Assembly: GCF_009729055.1 (NCBI RefSeq)
Contig: NZ_CP045484.1
Location: forward strand, 558,001 to 622,000
Origin: Sulfurisphaera ohwakuensis
Lineage (GTDB): Archaea; Thermoproteota; Thermoprotei_A; Sulfolobales; Sulfolobaceae
Length of the DNA: 64,000 nucleotides
Direction: 5' to 3'
A program made the translations under genes and the position numbers. The notes below the pieces were generated by a model, which was not told where the DNA came from, did not search any database, and saw only the letters and a program-made list of their open reading frames with translations. How positions within the stretch are numbered: the stretch's first letter is position 1; each line of letters opens with the position of its first letter. Shown one piece after another: positions 1-8,806 of this stretch.

Positions 1-194
1 CTCAGTAAAGTAAACTATCTGCATTGTAGTTATAATGTTTCTTTTTATTAGTTTTTAGATTATAAAAAATCAGTTTATAAAAAAGAAAGAACATAAGTAT
101 ATTTCTACTGAAAAGATGACAAGCGATACTGTTAATAATTAATCAAAGAACAGAATTTTAAATTAGCTTAGACAAATATTCTAGGAATTATATT

Positions 195-275
195 AAGCTT
201 TTGAAGACTGTAGCAGGGGTCTTTCACGGCTCTCTTGCGAATTCACTTTATTTTATCGAATTGATTGTACATTGA
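195..275 (-). repeat. Dispersed repeat, reversed copy
   Basis: Read on the minus strand, the segment 223-240 gives TCGCAAGAGAGCCGTGAA. The copy at 41878-41896 reads TCTGCAATAGAGCCGTGAA. The upstream part also carries a TACAATCAATT word shared with the copy at 322. It is degenerate, so its outer limits are uncertain. Confidence 0.4.
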
Positions 276-321
276 TAATTGGAGAGACCAAGAAGTTATA
301 CCACGGACTTAATGGGGATAA

Positions 322-386
322 TGATATACAATCAATTATTTCTTCATAAAATTATACTAAATTAAGAGAATATTACAATTTGCATA
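322..386 (+). repeat. Dispersed repeat, copy 1
   Basis: Positions 331-360 match 54051-54080 at 29 of 30 bases. A second block, with the core AATATTACAATT followed by GCA, is shared with the copies near 41870 and 54090. No coding potential is visible. It is probably a decayed non-autonomous mobile element or the end of a lost one. Confidence 0.5.
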
Positions 387-582
387 AGAAACTTGGCTCA
401 CACCTTGTAGCATAACTTTTAGCTATAATTACTCACTTTTCATTATTACGTAGATGTTTATTTAAGTGCTTGAGGATTAAGCAGATTAAAAGAAAATTAC
501 GTTACTAGTAAATATTAATATATCAATAGTTCTCTCAAACTCATATAGTAATTGATTTAAGTACCACAATATATATGAATTT

Positions 583-981
583 ATGGAAGAAGAATATCTA
601 GTCTTTGATGAAAATGGTAACTTACTAAGAAGGTTTTCTGATATTGAGTCTTTGTATAAGTTTGTTTTGGAAAAGACGAAGGAAGGAAAGAAAGTAAAAA
701 TAAAAGGTCCATCAAAGGAATATTTTTTAATAGTTTCTGGTAAAAAAATTGAAAAATTTTCAACAGCAGAGGAGGCATTTAAGGAAGCAAAACAACATAT
801 TCTTAAGGGAGAGAATGTGGAAGTTATAAGCGGAGATGCATATCTTGTCTTTAGCCAGGAAGGAGAATTATTAGGAAGGTTTTCTGATATTGAGTCTTTG
901 TATAAGTTTGTTTTGGAAAAGACGAAGGAAGGAAAGAAAGTAAAAATAAAAGGTCCATCAAAAATTTATTTATTCTTGTGA
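583..981 (+). CDS. Three-unit beta-alpha-beta repeat protein (DUF2188/DUF5678-like)
   Basis: This is a small 132-residue cytoplasmic protein built of three units of about 40 residues (roughly 5-45, 46-85 and 86-127). Each unit has the pattern of a strand, a turn (GNLLRRF, GKKIEKF, GELLGRF), a helix and a strand ending in a G-rich turn. The pattern resembles the short DUF2188/DUF5678 domains; this is a pattern judgement, not a search. Units 1 and 3 share an exact 86-bp DNA repeat. The stop codon overlaps the GTG start of the aspartic-protease-like gene, so the two are translationally coupled. The arrangement matches the pair at 38002-38741. The function is unknown. Confidence 0.65.
   Translation: MEEEYLVFDENGNLLRRFSDIESLYKFVLEKTKEGKKVKIKGPSKEYFLIVSGKKIEKFSTAEEAFKEAKQHILKGENVEVISGDAYLVFSQEGELLGRFSDIESLYKFVLEKTKEGKKVKIKGPSKIYLFL
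631..716 (+). repeat. 86-bp exact direct repeat, copy 1
   Basis: This segment is base-for-base identical to 877-962, exactly 246 bp downstream in the same reading frame. It encodes the RFSDIESLYKF...KGPSK part of unit 1. Absolute identity at DNA level points to a very recent duplication or gene conversion. Confidence 0.85.
877..962 (+). repeat. 86-bp exact direct repeat, copy 2
   Basis: This is the second copy of the 631-716 segment. It lies at the 3' end of the gene, only 16 bp before the start of the protease-like gene at 978. The similarity ends abruptly, which marks a recombination junction. Confidence 0.85.
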
Positions 982-1295
982 GAATAAAGGCTAAGATTAA
1001 CGACGTGGAAGATTGGTTTATTGTAGATACTGGATTTAGTGGCGACATAATGGTTAATTATGAAATATTCGAGAAAATACCTTTTCCTACATTTGATGCA
1101 GGTTTAGTATGCATAACTGAGAATGAATGTTATATAGCTTTCGGAAAGATCTCTACATTTAGAATACTGGGTAATGAAATTAATACTGTAGTATTATGGA
1201 TCCCTCAATTAGATGAAAATTTGATTGGTGAAGGGGCGTTAATAAAACTAGGTTTAGTTATAAACTACAAGGACTTTACGGTTCTTGATCCTTAA
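978..1295 (+). CDS. Retropepsin-like aspartic protease family protein, N-terminally short
   Basis: This 105-residue protein contains the aspartic-protease signature DTGFSG at residues 17-22 (V-D-T-G), followed by hydrophobic strands and the IGEGAL...G segment typical of the retroviral-type (clan AA) single-domain fold. Such proteins act as dimers. The start is GTG at 978, overlapping the previous stop (GTGA). Its paralogue at 38343 has about 23 more residues before the DTG motif. This copy may therefore have lost its N-terminus when the 86-bp repeat recombined. Whether it is still active is unknown. Confidence 0.6.
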   Translation: MRIKAKINDVEDWFIVDTGFSGDIMVNYEIFEKIPFPTFDAGLVCITENECYIAFGKISTFRILGNEINTVVLWIPQLDENLIGEGALIKLGLVINYKDFTVLDP

Positions 1296-1494
1296 TTCTC
1301 GTAATAGAAAGAGTTATTGGTCTATGTTATGATTGATAATGTTAATTTCAGAAACGAGATTCTTTCTAATGTTTATACTTAGTTATGTTTAAAGGAAAAT
1401 GATATTTCTAAGATTATTTGATAAGTTAGAGAGATTTAGCTCTTTTAAGTCTTAGTAAGTATGATTAAAGCTCTGTAAATGAAAAAGAGTGTGG

Positions 1495-2249
1495 AGATAG
1501 TGTCGTCATTAGGGTATAAATTCTGAGATTAGTCTTCTCTCCCATAAGACTATTGCTATGGAGTGCTTTATCATACTTATACTCCTATTTACTGCCTTTG
1601 TTGCCCTCTTGAAGCGTACAAGCCTATCCCTTAGTGAGGAATGTAGCCCCTCGTTGGGGTTAACCGGTGAGACAATCGTGTGATCCTTTAACCAAAAGTT
1701 GTAATCATCACTCACCCACCATCTGGCAAGTACATTTTAATCTCACTGAAAGTATTCTCATCCCTATCACCAACAGAGTAAACTAGTAGAATCCAAGACT
1801 TGTGTAAACGTAACAAGTAAACTTGTAGAAAGCCCTAGTGTTCCTGCACAAGTAGGCCCACATCTCACCAACAACCTTAGTAACAACCTTACCCTTAACA
1901 AACTCTTTAGCCTTATTCCACTAACTTCTCACACTTCCGCCTACTTAACACAAATAAACACAGTACCCAAAGGTACGTTAAGAACCCTAGAAATAGCCCT
2001 CATACTCATACCATTAGCATACATTCTTAAAGCCTCCTCCTTAACCCTCTTATGATAATGATGCCTAGAAGCATCACCCAAAAAACGCTTACCACAATCC
2101 CTACACAAAAACTTCTGCCTACCCAACCACACTTAACAACATGATGACTACCGCAAGAAGGACAAGTTAAGTCTTGCCTAAATACAGGCTTCCTACCCAT
2201 AAGTAATACTCGTAATACAAGAATTTATACCCTAATGACGACACTATCT
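1495..2249 (-). mobile_element. IS1-family-like insertion sequence, decayed
   Basis: A 755-bp element is bounded by perfect 30-bp terminal inverted repeats (1495-1524 and 2220-2249, starting AGATAGTGTCGTCATTAGGG). The length and the two-part transposase (zinc-finger/HTH InsA-like part, DDE InsB-like part) fit the IS1 family as found in Sulfolobales. I see no clear target duplication beside the ends. The right end abuts a dispersed repeat copy at 2251. Confidence 0.75.
1509..2200 (-). pseudogene. IS1-type transposase, frameshifted
   Basis: Reading leftward from the ATG at 2200, the frame encodes a zinc-binding N-terminus with CPSCGSHH. A frameshift near 2131 moves it to the frame continuing with FLCRDCGKRF and an HTH region (MSMRAISRVLNV). 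The catalytic C-terminal part survives at 1509-1715, with NEGLHSSLRDRLVRFKR and IAIVLWERR, the usual end of IS1 transposases. Stops and frame changes lie between the parts. The gene cannot make an intact protein, although the element could still be moved in trans. Confidence 0.75.
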
Positions 2250-2250
2250 A

Positions 2251-2300
2251 TTTGTTTATTGAATTATATTAATTTAGTAGGTAAAATTACAATTCGCAAT
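2251..2300 (+). repeat. Dispersed repeat, copy 2
   Basis: Positions 2251-2280 match 41836-41865 with three mismatches in 30. The match continues to a shared block with the core ATTACAATTCGCAAT. It lies directly beside the right end of the IS1-like element. Confidence 0.5.
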
Positions 2301-2335
2301 GAAAATCTTAGTTATCCACTCTTGCATAACCTAAA

Positions 2336-2731
2336 TTAGAATTTTCTATTTGCATGGAATAAATCAAAATCTGTATCATTAGAATAAATTACGTCTATTC
2401 CAAGTCTTTTCATCTGAGAGAATATTATTGCATCATCCCAAAGTTTATAACCTAATTTCAATTCTTGGAGAAGTTTTATTCCGTTAATAACGTCCTCCCA
2501 TGTTGTTTCAGAGATATATATTCCAGACTGCTGAAGATAATTAATAAAGATTGGAATCACATCAACTTTTTTCTTCCTTTCTAAATGTGCTAATACTTGG
2601 GAAATTATTAGAGTTGAAGAATAAGCTATATCCTCTTCTGCAGTTTTTAATATCTCTTTTGCTCTTTCACCATAAGAAGGATCAGAAAAAAGTACATAAA
2701 TAAAGATATTAGAATCAATCATCACTTTCAA
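2336..2731 (-). CDS. vapC: VapC-type PIN-domain ribonuclease toxin
   Basis: The 131-residue PIN-domain protein begins MKVMIDSNIFIYVLF, giving the first acidic residue. A central E/D-rich helix and WDDAII supply further metal-binding acids, and the end reads IYSNDTDFD. These conserved Asp/Glu residues build the Mg2+ site of VapC endoribonucleases that cleave RNA. It overlaps the end of the upstream antitoxin gene (2715-2948) by 17 bp, the usual VapBC arrangement. All expected acids are present, so it is probably functional. Confidence 0.85.
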   Translation of the reverse strand: MKVMIDSNIFIYVLFSDPSYGERAKEILKTAEEDIAYSSTLIISQVLAHLERKKKVDVIPIFINYLQQSGIYISETTWEDVINGIKLLQELKLGYKLWDDAIIFSQMKRLGIDVIYSNDTDFDLFHANRKF

Positions 2732-2948
2732 ATCCTAATGCCTCCTCAATTTCCTCGATTTTAACATATTCTTTTCCTGCTATTCCGTAAATATTATCCA
2801 CGCTTATTCTTTTCACGTTAATTACTATTTTTCCATCTTTCTCTAAAGCAACCTCTACTTTACTTCCCTCTTTTAAGTTTAGTTTATCTCTGATCTCTTT
2901 TGGTATTACAATCCTTCCCCTTTCATCAACAGTAACTATATATCCCAT
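2715..2948 (-). CDS. vapB: VapB-type AbrB/SpoVT antitoxin
   Basis: This 77-residue protein has an N-terminal swapped-hairpin AbrB DNA-binding domain (GYIVTVDERGRIVIPKEIRD, residues 2-21) and a short acidic C-terminal tail that would bind the toxin. It is the first gene of the VapBC pair and probably represses its own promoter. The start ATG is at 2948, with an A+T-rich stretch just upstream. Confidence 0.85.
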   Translation of the reverse strand: MGYIVTVDERGRIVIPKEIRDKLNLKEGSKVEVALEKDGKIVINVKRISVDNIYGIAGKEYVKIEEIEEALGFESDD

Positions 2949-3176
2949 AAAATAATTTTATACTCCCACTTTAAAAATTTTCATGTAACTAGAATATAAT
3001 TTCAATAAAATAATGTAGTAGGATCGCTAGTTGTATTGTTCATTTTGGTGAAAGATAAGTTTTACCACGGTCACACTGTAAGTTCAGTATAACAACATTG
3101 TATTATAATTCTATATTAATATTCCTTTATTATGAGCTTTAATCTTAGTAAGAGTTAATTCATAAAAATTTTTTCA
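2949..3176. other. Intergenic, nothing recognised
   Basis: The 228 bp between the VapB start and the stop of the next minus-strand gene are A+T-rich. They should carry the vapBC promoter near 2950-2990. No other signal is evident. Confidence 0.4.
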
Positions 3177-3746
3177 TTACCTTGAAAACCTTACACCAAA
3201 TACTAATTCAGAAATTTTATTTAAAATATTGATAGATTGTGAAATGATACAATTAATAACATCTACTGCAACATAGAATTTTCCAAAATCATTTACGCAT
3301 TCATAAACTTCTATTTCTTCATATTTACCCTTTTTATTACAAGAATTGAAACTAATCATATATGAAACTTTACTCTCTTCATCAGTAAAGATAGCACAAT
3401 TTTGCTTCCATTCATAAATAATAGGTGTACTTTCATTTAACTCATTTTGTGAAATTAATTTTAAAGATGTATTATCTTTTTTAGCTAGAATTTCACCGTT
3501 ATTAAATATATTATCCATACTTATCTTTAGAAAAATGAAATCCATACTTTTTCTTATCCTTAGTGGTTTTCTTAACCCTAACTCATAAAGCATAAGTAAT
3601 CCTAGGACTTTATTATCAGTAATGTACGTAATTTTCTTATCTTTAGCAACTCCATAAAACTTATCAATAGTTACTAAGGAGTATTCCCCACTTTCATAAA
3701 TTACGTCTAATAAGACTGAATCTAGTGGTAAAACTGTAATATACAC
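3177..3746 (-). CDS. Hypothetical protein, 189 residues
   Basis: I do not recognise this protein. It starts MYITVLPLDSVLLDVIY and has a mix of predicted strands and helices and a few cysteines (about residues 115-150). The C-terminal helix (ISQSINILNKISELVFG) is amphipathic. There is no signal peptide or clear membrane segment. It is transcribed divergently from the MFS carrier at 3870 with a 123-bp gap, so the two promoters share that gap. Codon use looks like that of its neighbours. It may be specific to Sulfolobales. Confidence 0.55.
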   Translation of the reverse strand: MYITVLPLDSVLLDVIYESGEYSLVTIDKFYGVAKDKKITYITDNKVLGLLMLYELGLRKPLRIRKSMDFIFLKISMDNIFNNGEILAKKDNTSLKLISQNELNESTPIIYEWKQNCAIFTDEESKVSYMISFNSCNKKGKYEEIEVYECVNDFGKFYVAVDVINCIISQSINILNKISELVFGVRFSR

Positions 3747-3842
3747 AAGTTTTAATCTCTTTACAAAAGCTTAAATATTCACTCATAAGATTAAATTATA
3801 TCAATAGTTTTTTAAACTAAGTAAGTTACATTATCTATTAAA

Positions 3843-3852
3843 TCAGTTTAAT
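3843..3852 (+). promoter_or_regulatory. TATA-like promoter of the MFS gene
   Basis: A TTTAATAT box lies about 25 bp before the ATG at 3870. That spacing fits a leaderless transcript, which is common in Sulfolobales. Confidence 0.45.
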
Positions 3853-3869
3853 ATAGCCTTTATAAGGAA

Positions 3870-5324
3870 ATGAAGGAATTTACGCATATGTCTAAGGAAG
3901 AGGAGAGTAAGGCATCGGAAATTATAGCTAGATTAGATAGACTTCCAACGTGGGCTTTCAACTATATCCTTCTAGGCATAATAGGTATAGGAGAATTGTT
4001 CACATTTTTTGACATATTTAACATAAACGTTAGTTTCGTTCAAACAGCTGTAACATTATTCCATGTATCTCCAGCTCAAGCGGCTCCGCTATTAGGACCA
4101 GTAGTTTTGGGCAACTTAGCTGGTTATGTTGTAGGATCCCTTCTTCTTTCGCCAATTGCTGATAGAATTGGCAGAAGAGATATGCTAATGATAACAATGC
4201 TGATCATGGGATTAAGTTCGCTTTATAACGCTTTCGCGCCAAATTATATTAACTTCTTGATCGCTAGGACGTTAACTGGAATCGGTGTTGGGGCTGATTT
4301 AGCTATAGTGAATACTTACGTTAGTGAGGTTGCTCCATTAGCCTATAGGAGTAAGTACGTTTCAGCAATTTTCATATTCTCAACTATTGGAGGTTTTCTG
4401 GCAATTTGGTTAGGTTTGCTCTTTACTACACCTCCAGCACCATTTCCTCAAGGATTACCTATTGCGTTGGGAGGTTCCGGATTTTTCGCAGTTAATGGTT
4501 GGAGAGTAATGTATATTATTGGTGCAGCTCTAGCGTTAGTAGGACTAGCACTAAGATTTAGATTACCAGAATCTCCTAGATGGTTAGTAAGTAAAGGAAG
4601 AATTTCTGAAGCTGAAATGATAGTCAACCTAATGGAAGAGAAAGTAACTTCTAAAGGATATAAATTACCCTCATTACCGTCTTTTATACCAGTGTACAAA
4701 ATTTCAAAAACAGTACCGTATTCAGAAATATTAACAAACTCATCATATTTAAAGAGATTTGTGTTACTTGTAGTAGTATGGTTCTTAGCTTATACTACAG
4801 TTTATAGTATTGCTGCTGGTTTAACTTCACTTTTAACAGCTCAAGGATATTCCCCCTCCGAAGCCGGAATGGTATCTGCGATTGGAATTATAGGGTTTGT
4901 TTTAGCCGCTGTGATTGCAACACTTCTAGGAGAAAGATTAGAAAGGAAATGGTGGATAGGAATAGGTGCTTTAGTTACAGTAATTGGAGGGATGATGATA
5001 GCATTAACACCAAATCCAATAATTGATGGATTAGGTGCTATTATACTATTCATAGGATTTAACGTTTGGGTACCAGTAGCCTATACATGGACTGCTGAGA
5101 GTTTTCCAACAAGGGCTAGAACTTCTGGATTTGCATTGTGTGATGGTATTGGCCATTTAGGAGGAGGTTTAGGGGTAGTATATATTACTTCTGTTGCAGT
5201 ATCATTACATTCAACAGTAGAACTGTTTGGCTTAATTGCATTATTCCTAGTAATTTCAGCAATAATTGCAATGGTAGCTGGACATTATACTTTAGGAAAA
5301 AGATTAGATGAAATCTCTCCTTAA
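3870..5324 (+). CDS. MFS transporter, sugar/aromatic-acid type
   Basis: A 484-residue integral membrane protein of the major facilitator superfamily with about 12 hydrophobic segments. It has the family loop 2-3 motif (SPIADRIGRRDML, about residues 96-108) and PESPRWLVSKGR before the central loop, as in sugar and metabolite:H+ symporters. The second half repeats the loop motif as LLGERLERKWW. The substrate cannot be read from sequence. The nearby ring-cleavage genes make an organic acid plausible, but that is inference. The start at 3870 fits a leaderless message; ATG 3888 is an alternative. It is convergent with the gene at 5329. Confidence 0.85.
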   Translation: MKEFTHMSKEEESKASEIIARLDRLPTWAFNYILLGIIGIGELFTFFDIFNINVSFVQTAVTLFHVSPAQAAPLLGPVVLGNLAGYVVGSLLLSPIADRIGRRDMLMITMLIMGLSSLYNAFAPNYINFLIARTLTGIGVGADLAIVNTYVSEVAPLAYRSKYVSAIFIFSTIGGFLAIWLGLLFTTPPAPFPQGLPIALGGSGFFAVNGWRVMYIIGAALALVGLALRFRLPESPRWLVSKGRISEAEMIVNLMEEKVTSKGYKLPSLPSFIPVYKISKTVPYSEILTNSSYLKRFVLLVVVWFLAYTTVYSIAAGLTSLLTAQGYSPSEAGMVSAIGIIGFVLAAVIATLLGERLERKWWIGIGALVTVIGGMMIALTPNPIIDGLGAIILFIGFNVWVPVAYTWTAESFPTRARTSGFALCDGIGHLGGGLGVVYITSVAVSLHSTVELFGLIALFLVISAIIAMVAGHYTLGKRLDEISP

Positions 5325-5328
5325 CTTA

Positions 5329-6132
5329 TTAAGAAGAAGTTATTTTTTCAGCAACTATCTTTTTTAACAGTTTTGTAGTTGTTACTCTAAAGTATAAAGT
5401 ATAGTGATAACCGGCATAAACTTCTTCAAGCTTTAATAAGTTTACCTCATCATTTATATAACCACCAAGCTCAACTTTAGCCTCACCTTTCCATATTTCA
5501 CCGTAGTTCCTAACATCTCTAACCCTACTAACGACCTCATATAAGTCCTCTTCTTCATCACCTCTGGTAGCGAATCTCCTTATATTTAAGAATGGTCCAA
5601 ATTTTGAAACTGGCACTGAATCGGCTCTTTCTTGTAATTCAACTTGTAATCTTAGAAGAACTCCACCACCTCTAACTACATAACCGCCCATTTTTAGTCC
5701 TTTTTCTGGTTTATTATACATTGGAAGTAAGGGGTGAAGTTTTGTCATTACTATTTTAGCAATCTTCTTAGGGTAACCATCTAGCCATCCTCTCACTAAG
5801 GCCCAATCTTTATCAACCCACATAAATGGGAAGTATAAGTAGTTTTTACCTTCAAAAGTAACCTTTAATCCTATAGCTCCTTCCATATATTGAACCAGTT
5901 CTGGGTCCTCATACATAAAGTTCCAGGTATGATCTGAAGTTGAGATAAACTCGGCAATATATATCCAACCTTCACCGTCTGTAGATAAAAAGTTTGGTAG
6001 TAGTTGATTTGCTGAATCCTTATCGAATTTCACATGGGCTGAAATATACGTTACTCCATAGTGCCATGGTGGTGGAAAAACTATCTGTGATCTACCGCTT
6101 TTTGTAATAGGTAGGGAAAAGTCGTTTTGCAT
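5329..6132 (-). CDS. Acetoacetate decarboxylase family protein
   Basis: The 267-residue protein has the acetoacetate decarboxylase (ADC) fold features: an N-terminal [11 protein letters not shown] segment, a [12 protein letters not shown]...GYPKK region with the paired lysines expected for the Schiff-base site, and [14 protein letters not shown] family members decarboxylate or otherwise process beta-keto acids. Many archaeal members are uncharacterised, so the substrate is open. It is convergent with the MFS carrier, with only 4 bp between the stop codons. A role in degrading a keto acid imported by that carrier is only a guess. Confidence 0.75.
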   Translation of the reverse strand: MQNDFSLPITKSGRSQIVFPPPWHYGVTYISAHVKFDKDSANQLLPNFLSTDGEGWIYIAEFISTSDHTWNFMYEDPELVQYMEGAIGLKVTFEGKNYLYFPFMWVDKDWALVRGWLDGYPKKIAKIVMTKLHPLLPMYNKPEKGLKMGGYVVRGGGVLLRLQVELQERADSVPVSKFGPFLNIRRFATRGDEEEDLYEVVSRVRDVRNYGEIWKGEAKVELGGYINDEVNLLKLEEVYAGYHYTLYFRVTTTKLLKKIVAEKITSS

Positions 6133-6749
6133 AGGTAGTAGTTAAACAGATGTTTAATAAATTATCTCTCAAACAAGTTTGAAGTTAAGCTTGGTATAAA
6201 TTTCTATAGAATTACACGAAAATTTTGTTATTGTGGTAAGAAATCTTTCATAGATCACATATCTTTTAAGTTATCCTAAACAAGCATTTTTACTTTGTTA
6301 TTTGAATATTGTAGTGATAAGTATCATATAAGGATCTTTACAGGAAAAGTTTTTACTTACTTATTATTCTATTTTCTTGATATATTTGGTATAATATCTG
6401 TTTCTCTTATAATTTATCTTCATATTTATAATTATTCTATATCTTCTCATTTGTTAATACTAAATATTCTTTATGACTAGTATTAAAACTATTTCTCGAT
6501 TTCGTTTTATCTAAAATTTCACGCTTTCTCAAGTCTCTTGAAAACCTTTAACTTAACTATCATATCTTTTCGTCTAACTTAATGCTATCTAGTTGCATAA
6601 CCCGATAAAATTCTATAAAATTATTTTAAAACTATAATAAATTCTCATAACTAAACTCTTGTTTCATATAAAAATAAAGATACTTAAGGTTTTTAATAAA
6701 AGCAATAATCTTCGAAAAGTATAAAAAGAAATACTTTTTACTTAAATCT
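6133..6749. other. Intergenic, nothing recognised
   Basis: About 600 bp of very A+T-rich DNA. A 61-codon frame at 6295-6480 has low-complexity composition and no ribosome-binding signal, so I do not call it a gene. A TATA-like stretch near 6720-6735 probably serves the gene at 6750. Confidence 0.4.
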
Positions 6750-7154
6750 ATGGAGTTTATATTTTCTACGAATCATGAAATTAATGTAGTATTTTTAATT
6801 ATTGCAGATCCAAATTTTACCTTATACAAAATAGTAGATGCAGATGTAGTAAAGGTAAATGGTAATGTTTATGAAGCCTCTTTTACATTAGGTCTTATGG
6901 TTTTAATGATACATGGAGTAGTTTATTCAAGAAATGATAAGGTCTCGTACAAATTTAATACAATTGGGGTAAGCGGGGGAGAAGGTGGATTTTTAGAGTT
7001 TACTCATGTAAAAGATGGGGAAATTAGAATTTCATTTGATTATGAAGGTAGATTAAGTTCTTTTATTAAATTTATGCTAGGACGAAGAATAGCAAAAAAT
7101 ATAAAGAAATTAAATGAAGAAATTAGATTAGAAAGAATAAAGCGTAAGATATAA
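6750..7154 (+). CDS. SRPBCC/START-like domain protein (DUF3211-like)
   Basis: This 134-residue protein starts with a strand after MEFIFSTNHEI. It has alternating beta strands, a glycine-rich turn (GVSGGEGGFLEF) and a long basic C-terminal helix (about residues 105-134). The size and the order of strands and final helix fit the helix-grip (SRPBCC) fold, and archaeal DUF3211 proteins come to mind. That assignment rests on pattern only. Such folds bind hydrophobic ligands. It stands alone, with long non-coding flanks. Confidence 0.55.
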   Translation: MEFIFSTNHEINVVFLIIADPNFTLYKIVDADVVKVNGNVYEASFTLGLMVLMIHGVVYSRNDKVSYKFNTIGVSGGEGGFLEFTHVKDGEIRISFDYEGRLSSFIKFMLGRRIAKNIKKLNEEIRLERIKRKI

Positions 7155-8036
7155 TTTTTAAATATATTTATGTCTATATAATTTAATATAATTGAGAATT
7201 AAATTTAGCGAGTTACGATTCATCCTCGATAAATTAAGTTTAAACATGTTAATCAGAAGATTTAACGTATGTCGAACTTTTTAGTTAATTTAATAGTATA
7301 TTGGTAAATACTTTATACTCTATGTAGAGAGAATATTCAATACTTTCGTCGAGGATTGATTTTAATTCGTTAATGTGTAATAAAATAACTATATTTACAT
7401 AGAGTAATATTAGAAGAGGGCAATACGTGTAATAAATGTATTAGGGGTTCGGACTTCATAGGATTTTATAATATTTCATAGTTAATTCTCAGCCCTTGGG
7501 CACTACCAGAGTCATTAGACGTTGTCCAATTTGGTAAAAATGGAAAATGATGAGTAATATTGATAAGTTATTGGGATGAGATGATATTACGACGATAAAG
7601 ATATTTATCACTTAGAAAGCTCTCTTCCGTTATAGATAAAGAATTTTATTGGGATGTTTATAGACTAATTTGAATTATTCCTCATAGCATATAATTTTTA
7701 TAATATGAGTGCGATAATTTTTCAATTTTTGTCTAATCTTTCAGATTGTATAAATTAAATTAAAAATATTTCAAAAATTCATGCTTTTGTGAGTAATTAT
7801 CTTTATACTCAAATATGAATTTATTCAATTATTTATTGAGACAGTCTCTCAGAGTCTAATCATAATTTACTTTTATAGACATTATTTTAATTAATCTAGA
7901 ATACTAAGAATCACCTTATCCTCCAGCCTTCTCTCAATCTTATCATGCCTATAAGTATATAAGCCTGTTTACTAGAATAAGAATAGTGAAGCTTATTAAG
8001 ATTTGATTAAGAGATCTAAGTCAAGAGAAAGTAATA
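7155..8036. other. Long intergenic region with interleaved inverted repeats
   Basis: Nearly 900 bp without a credible gene. Two inverted-repeat pairs interleave: ATCCTCGA (7222-7229) with TCGAGGAT (7349-7356), and TACTCTATGTA (7316-7326) with TACATAGAGTA (7396-7406). The remainder looks like decayed sequence. The last 60 bp probably contain the promoter of the HEPN-MNT pair. Confidence 0.4.
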
Positions 8037-8081
8037 ATGAATAAAAAACTTTTTGTTTTTATTGGTAAGTCTAGGTTTGTT

Positions 8082-8486
8082 ATGCATGAATTACATTATG
8101 TGTTATGTAAGAGATCTTTAGAATACTTAAAAGCATCTGAAGATTCTTTAAATAGAGGTTTATACGACGTTAGTGGCTTATTAGCACAAATATCTGCAGA
8201 ACTTTCAATTAAATCTACAATACTATTTTTAGGATATTCATTTCCAGAAACACACGAAATTAGGAAACTACTTAGTATTTTATCTTCTTTAACTTTAAGA
8301 GATGAAATACAAAACTTTGTTAAGTCTAGAAGAGGAGAATTAATACTCTTAGAGAACGCTAGAACGAGAGGGCAATATTTATCTTACGGTTTAGATAGAG
8401 AAGATGCGGAAGTTTGTTTAAATATTGCTAAGGAGATTATTAGTTTAATGAAAAAGATATGGGGGAATAAGTGGTGTTCGGATTAG
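8082..8486 (+). CDS. HEPN-domain protein (toxin-like partner of MNT)
   Basis: An all-helical HEPN protein with the typical opening RSLEYLKASEDSLNRGLYD, the core LAQISAELSIKSTILFLGYSFPETHEIRKLL and the C-terminal ARTRGQY motif that corresponds to the RNase-associated R...Y/H motif. HEPN proteins paired with minimal nucleotidyltransferases act as toxin-antitoxin systems. In characterised pairs the MNT partner AMPylates the HEPN toxin. I prefer ATG 8082 because the homology pattern begins MHELHYVLCKRSLEYL; ATG 8037 would add 15 unrelated residues. It overlaps the MNT gene by 16 bp. Confidence 0.8.
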   Translation: MHELHYVLCKRSLEYLKASEDSLNRGLYDVSGLLAQISAELSIKSTILFLGYSFPETHEIRKLLSILSSLTLRDEIQNFVKSRRGELILLENARTRGQYLSYGLDREDAEVCLNIAKEIISLMKKIWGNKWCSD

Positions 8487-8806
8487 AAAGAATAAAATTT
8501 TTAGAGGAAAATTGGAGAAATATTGCTGAGATAGTTTTACGTAAATCTAGGGAAATAGCCGATGTAAAGGAGGTGATAATTTTCGGCTCGGTTATTAAGG
8601 GCAGAACTATGGGTGCAAGTGACTTAGATCTCGCCCTAATTGTTAGGGGGTTAGATAAGAGTGAGATTAGTAAACTATTAATTAAAATACATTCAGCCTT
8701 ACCAGATGAAATTTCAGAAATAATAGATTTGACCATAATCGCTGAAGAAGATGAAGATGATTTTCTAAAATTCGTAGGTAATAATTATGTCATAATTAGT
8801 GATTAA
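8471..8806 (+). CDS. Minimal nucleotidyltransferase (MNT) domain protein
   Basis: A 111-residue nucleotidyltransferase of the pol-beta superfamily with the hallmark GSVIKGRTMGASDLDLALIV (G-S, then S-D-x-D), which supplies the metal-binding aspartates, and a third acid in the DLTIIAEEDEDDF stretch. It is the antitoxin-like partner of the overlapping HEPN gene. The start is GTG at 8471, with GTG 8474 as an alternative. Translation is coupled to the upstream gene. Confidence 0.8.
   Translation: MVFGLERIKFLEENWRNIAEIVLRKSREIADVKEVIIFGSVIKGRTMGASDLDLALIVRGLDKSEISKLLIKIHSALPDEISEIIDLTIIAEEDEDDFLKFVGNNYVIISD

Larger units (their letters stand above)
1..582. other. Gene-free leader region with two repeat copies
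   Basis: No convincing reading frame is seen in this A+T-rich stretch. It holds two degenerate copies of a dispersed repeat that recurs elsewhere in the window, one forward (about 322-386) and one reversed (about 195-275). The rest looks like decayed intergenic DNA upstream of the repeat-protein gene at 583. Confidence 0.5.

Noticed and set aside
6295-6480. 61-codon frame of hydrophobic residues
   Set aside because: The composition is what A+T-rich random DNA gives, and there is no start signal or neighbour.
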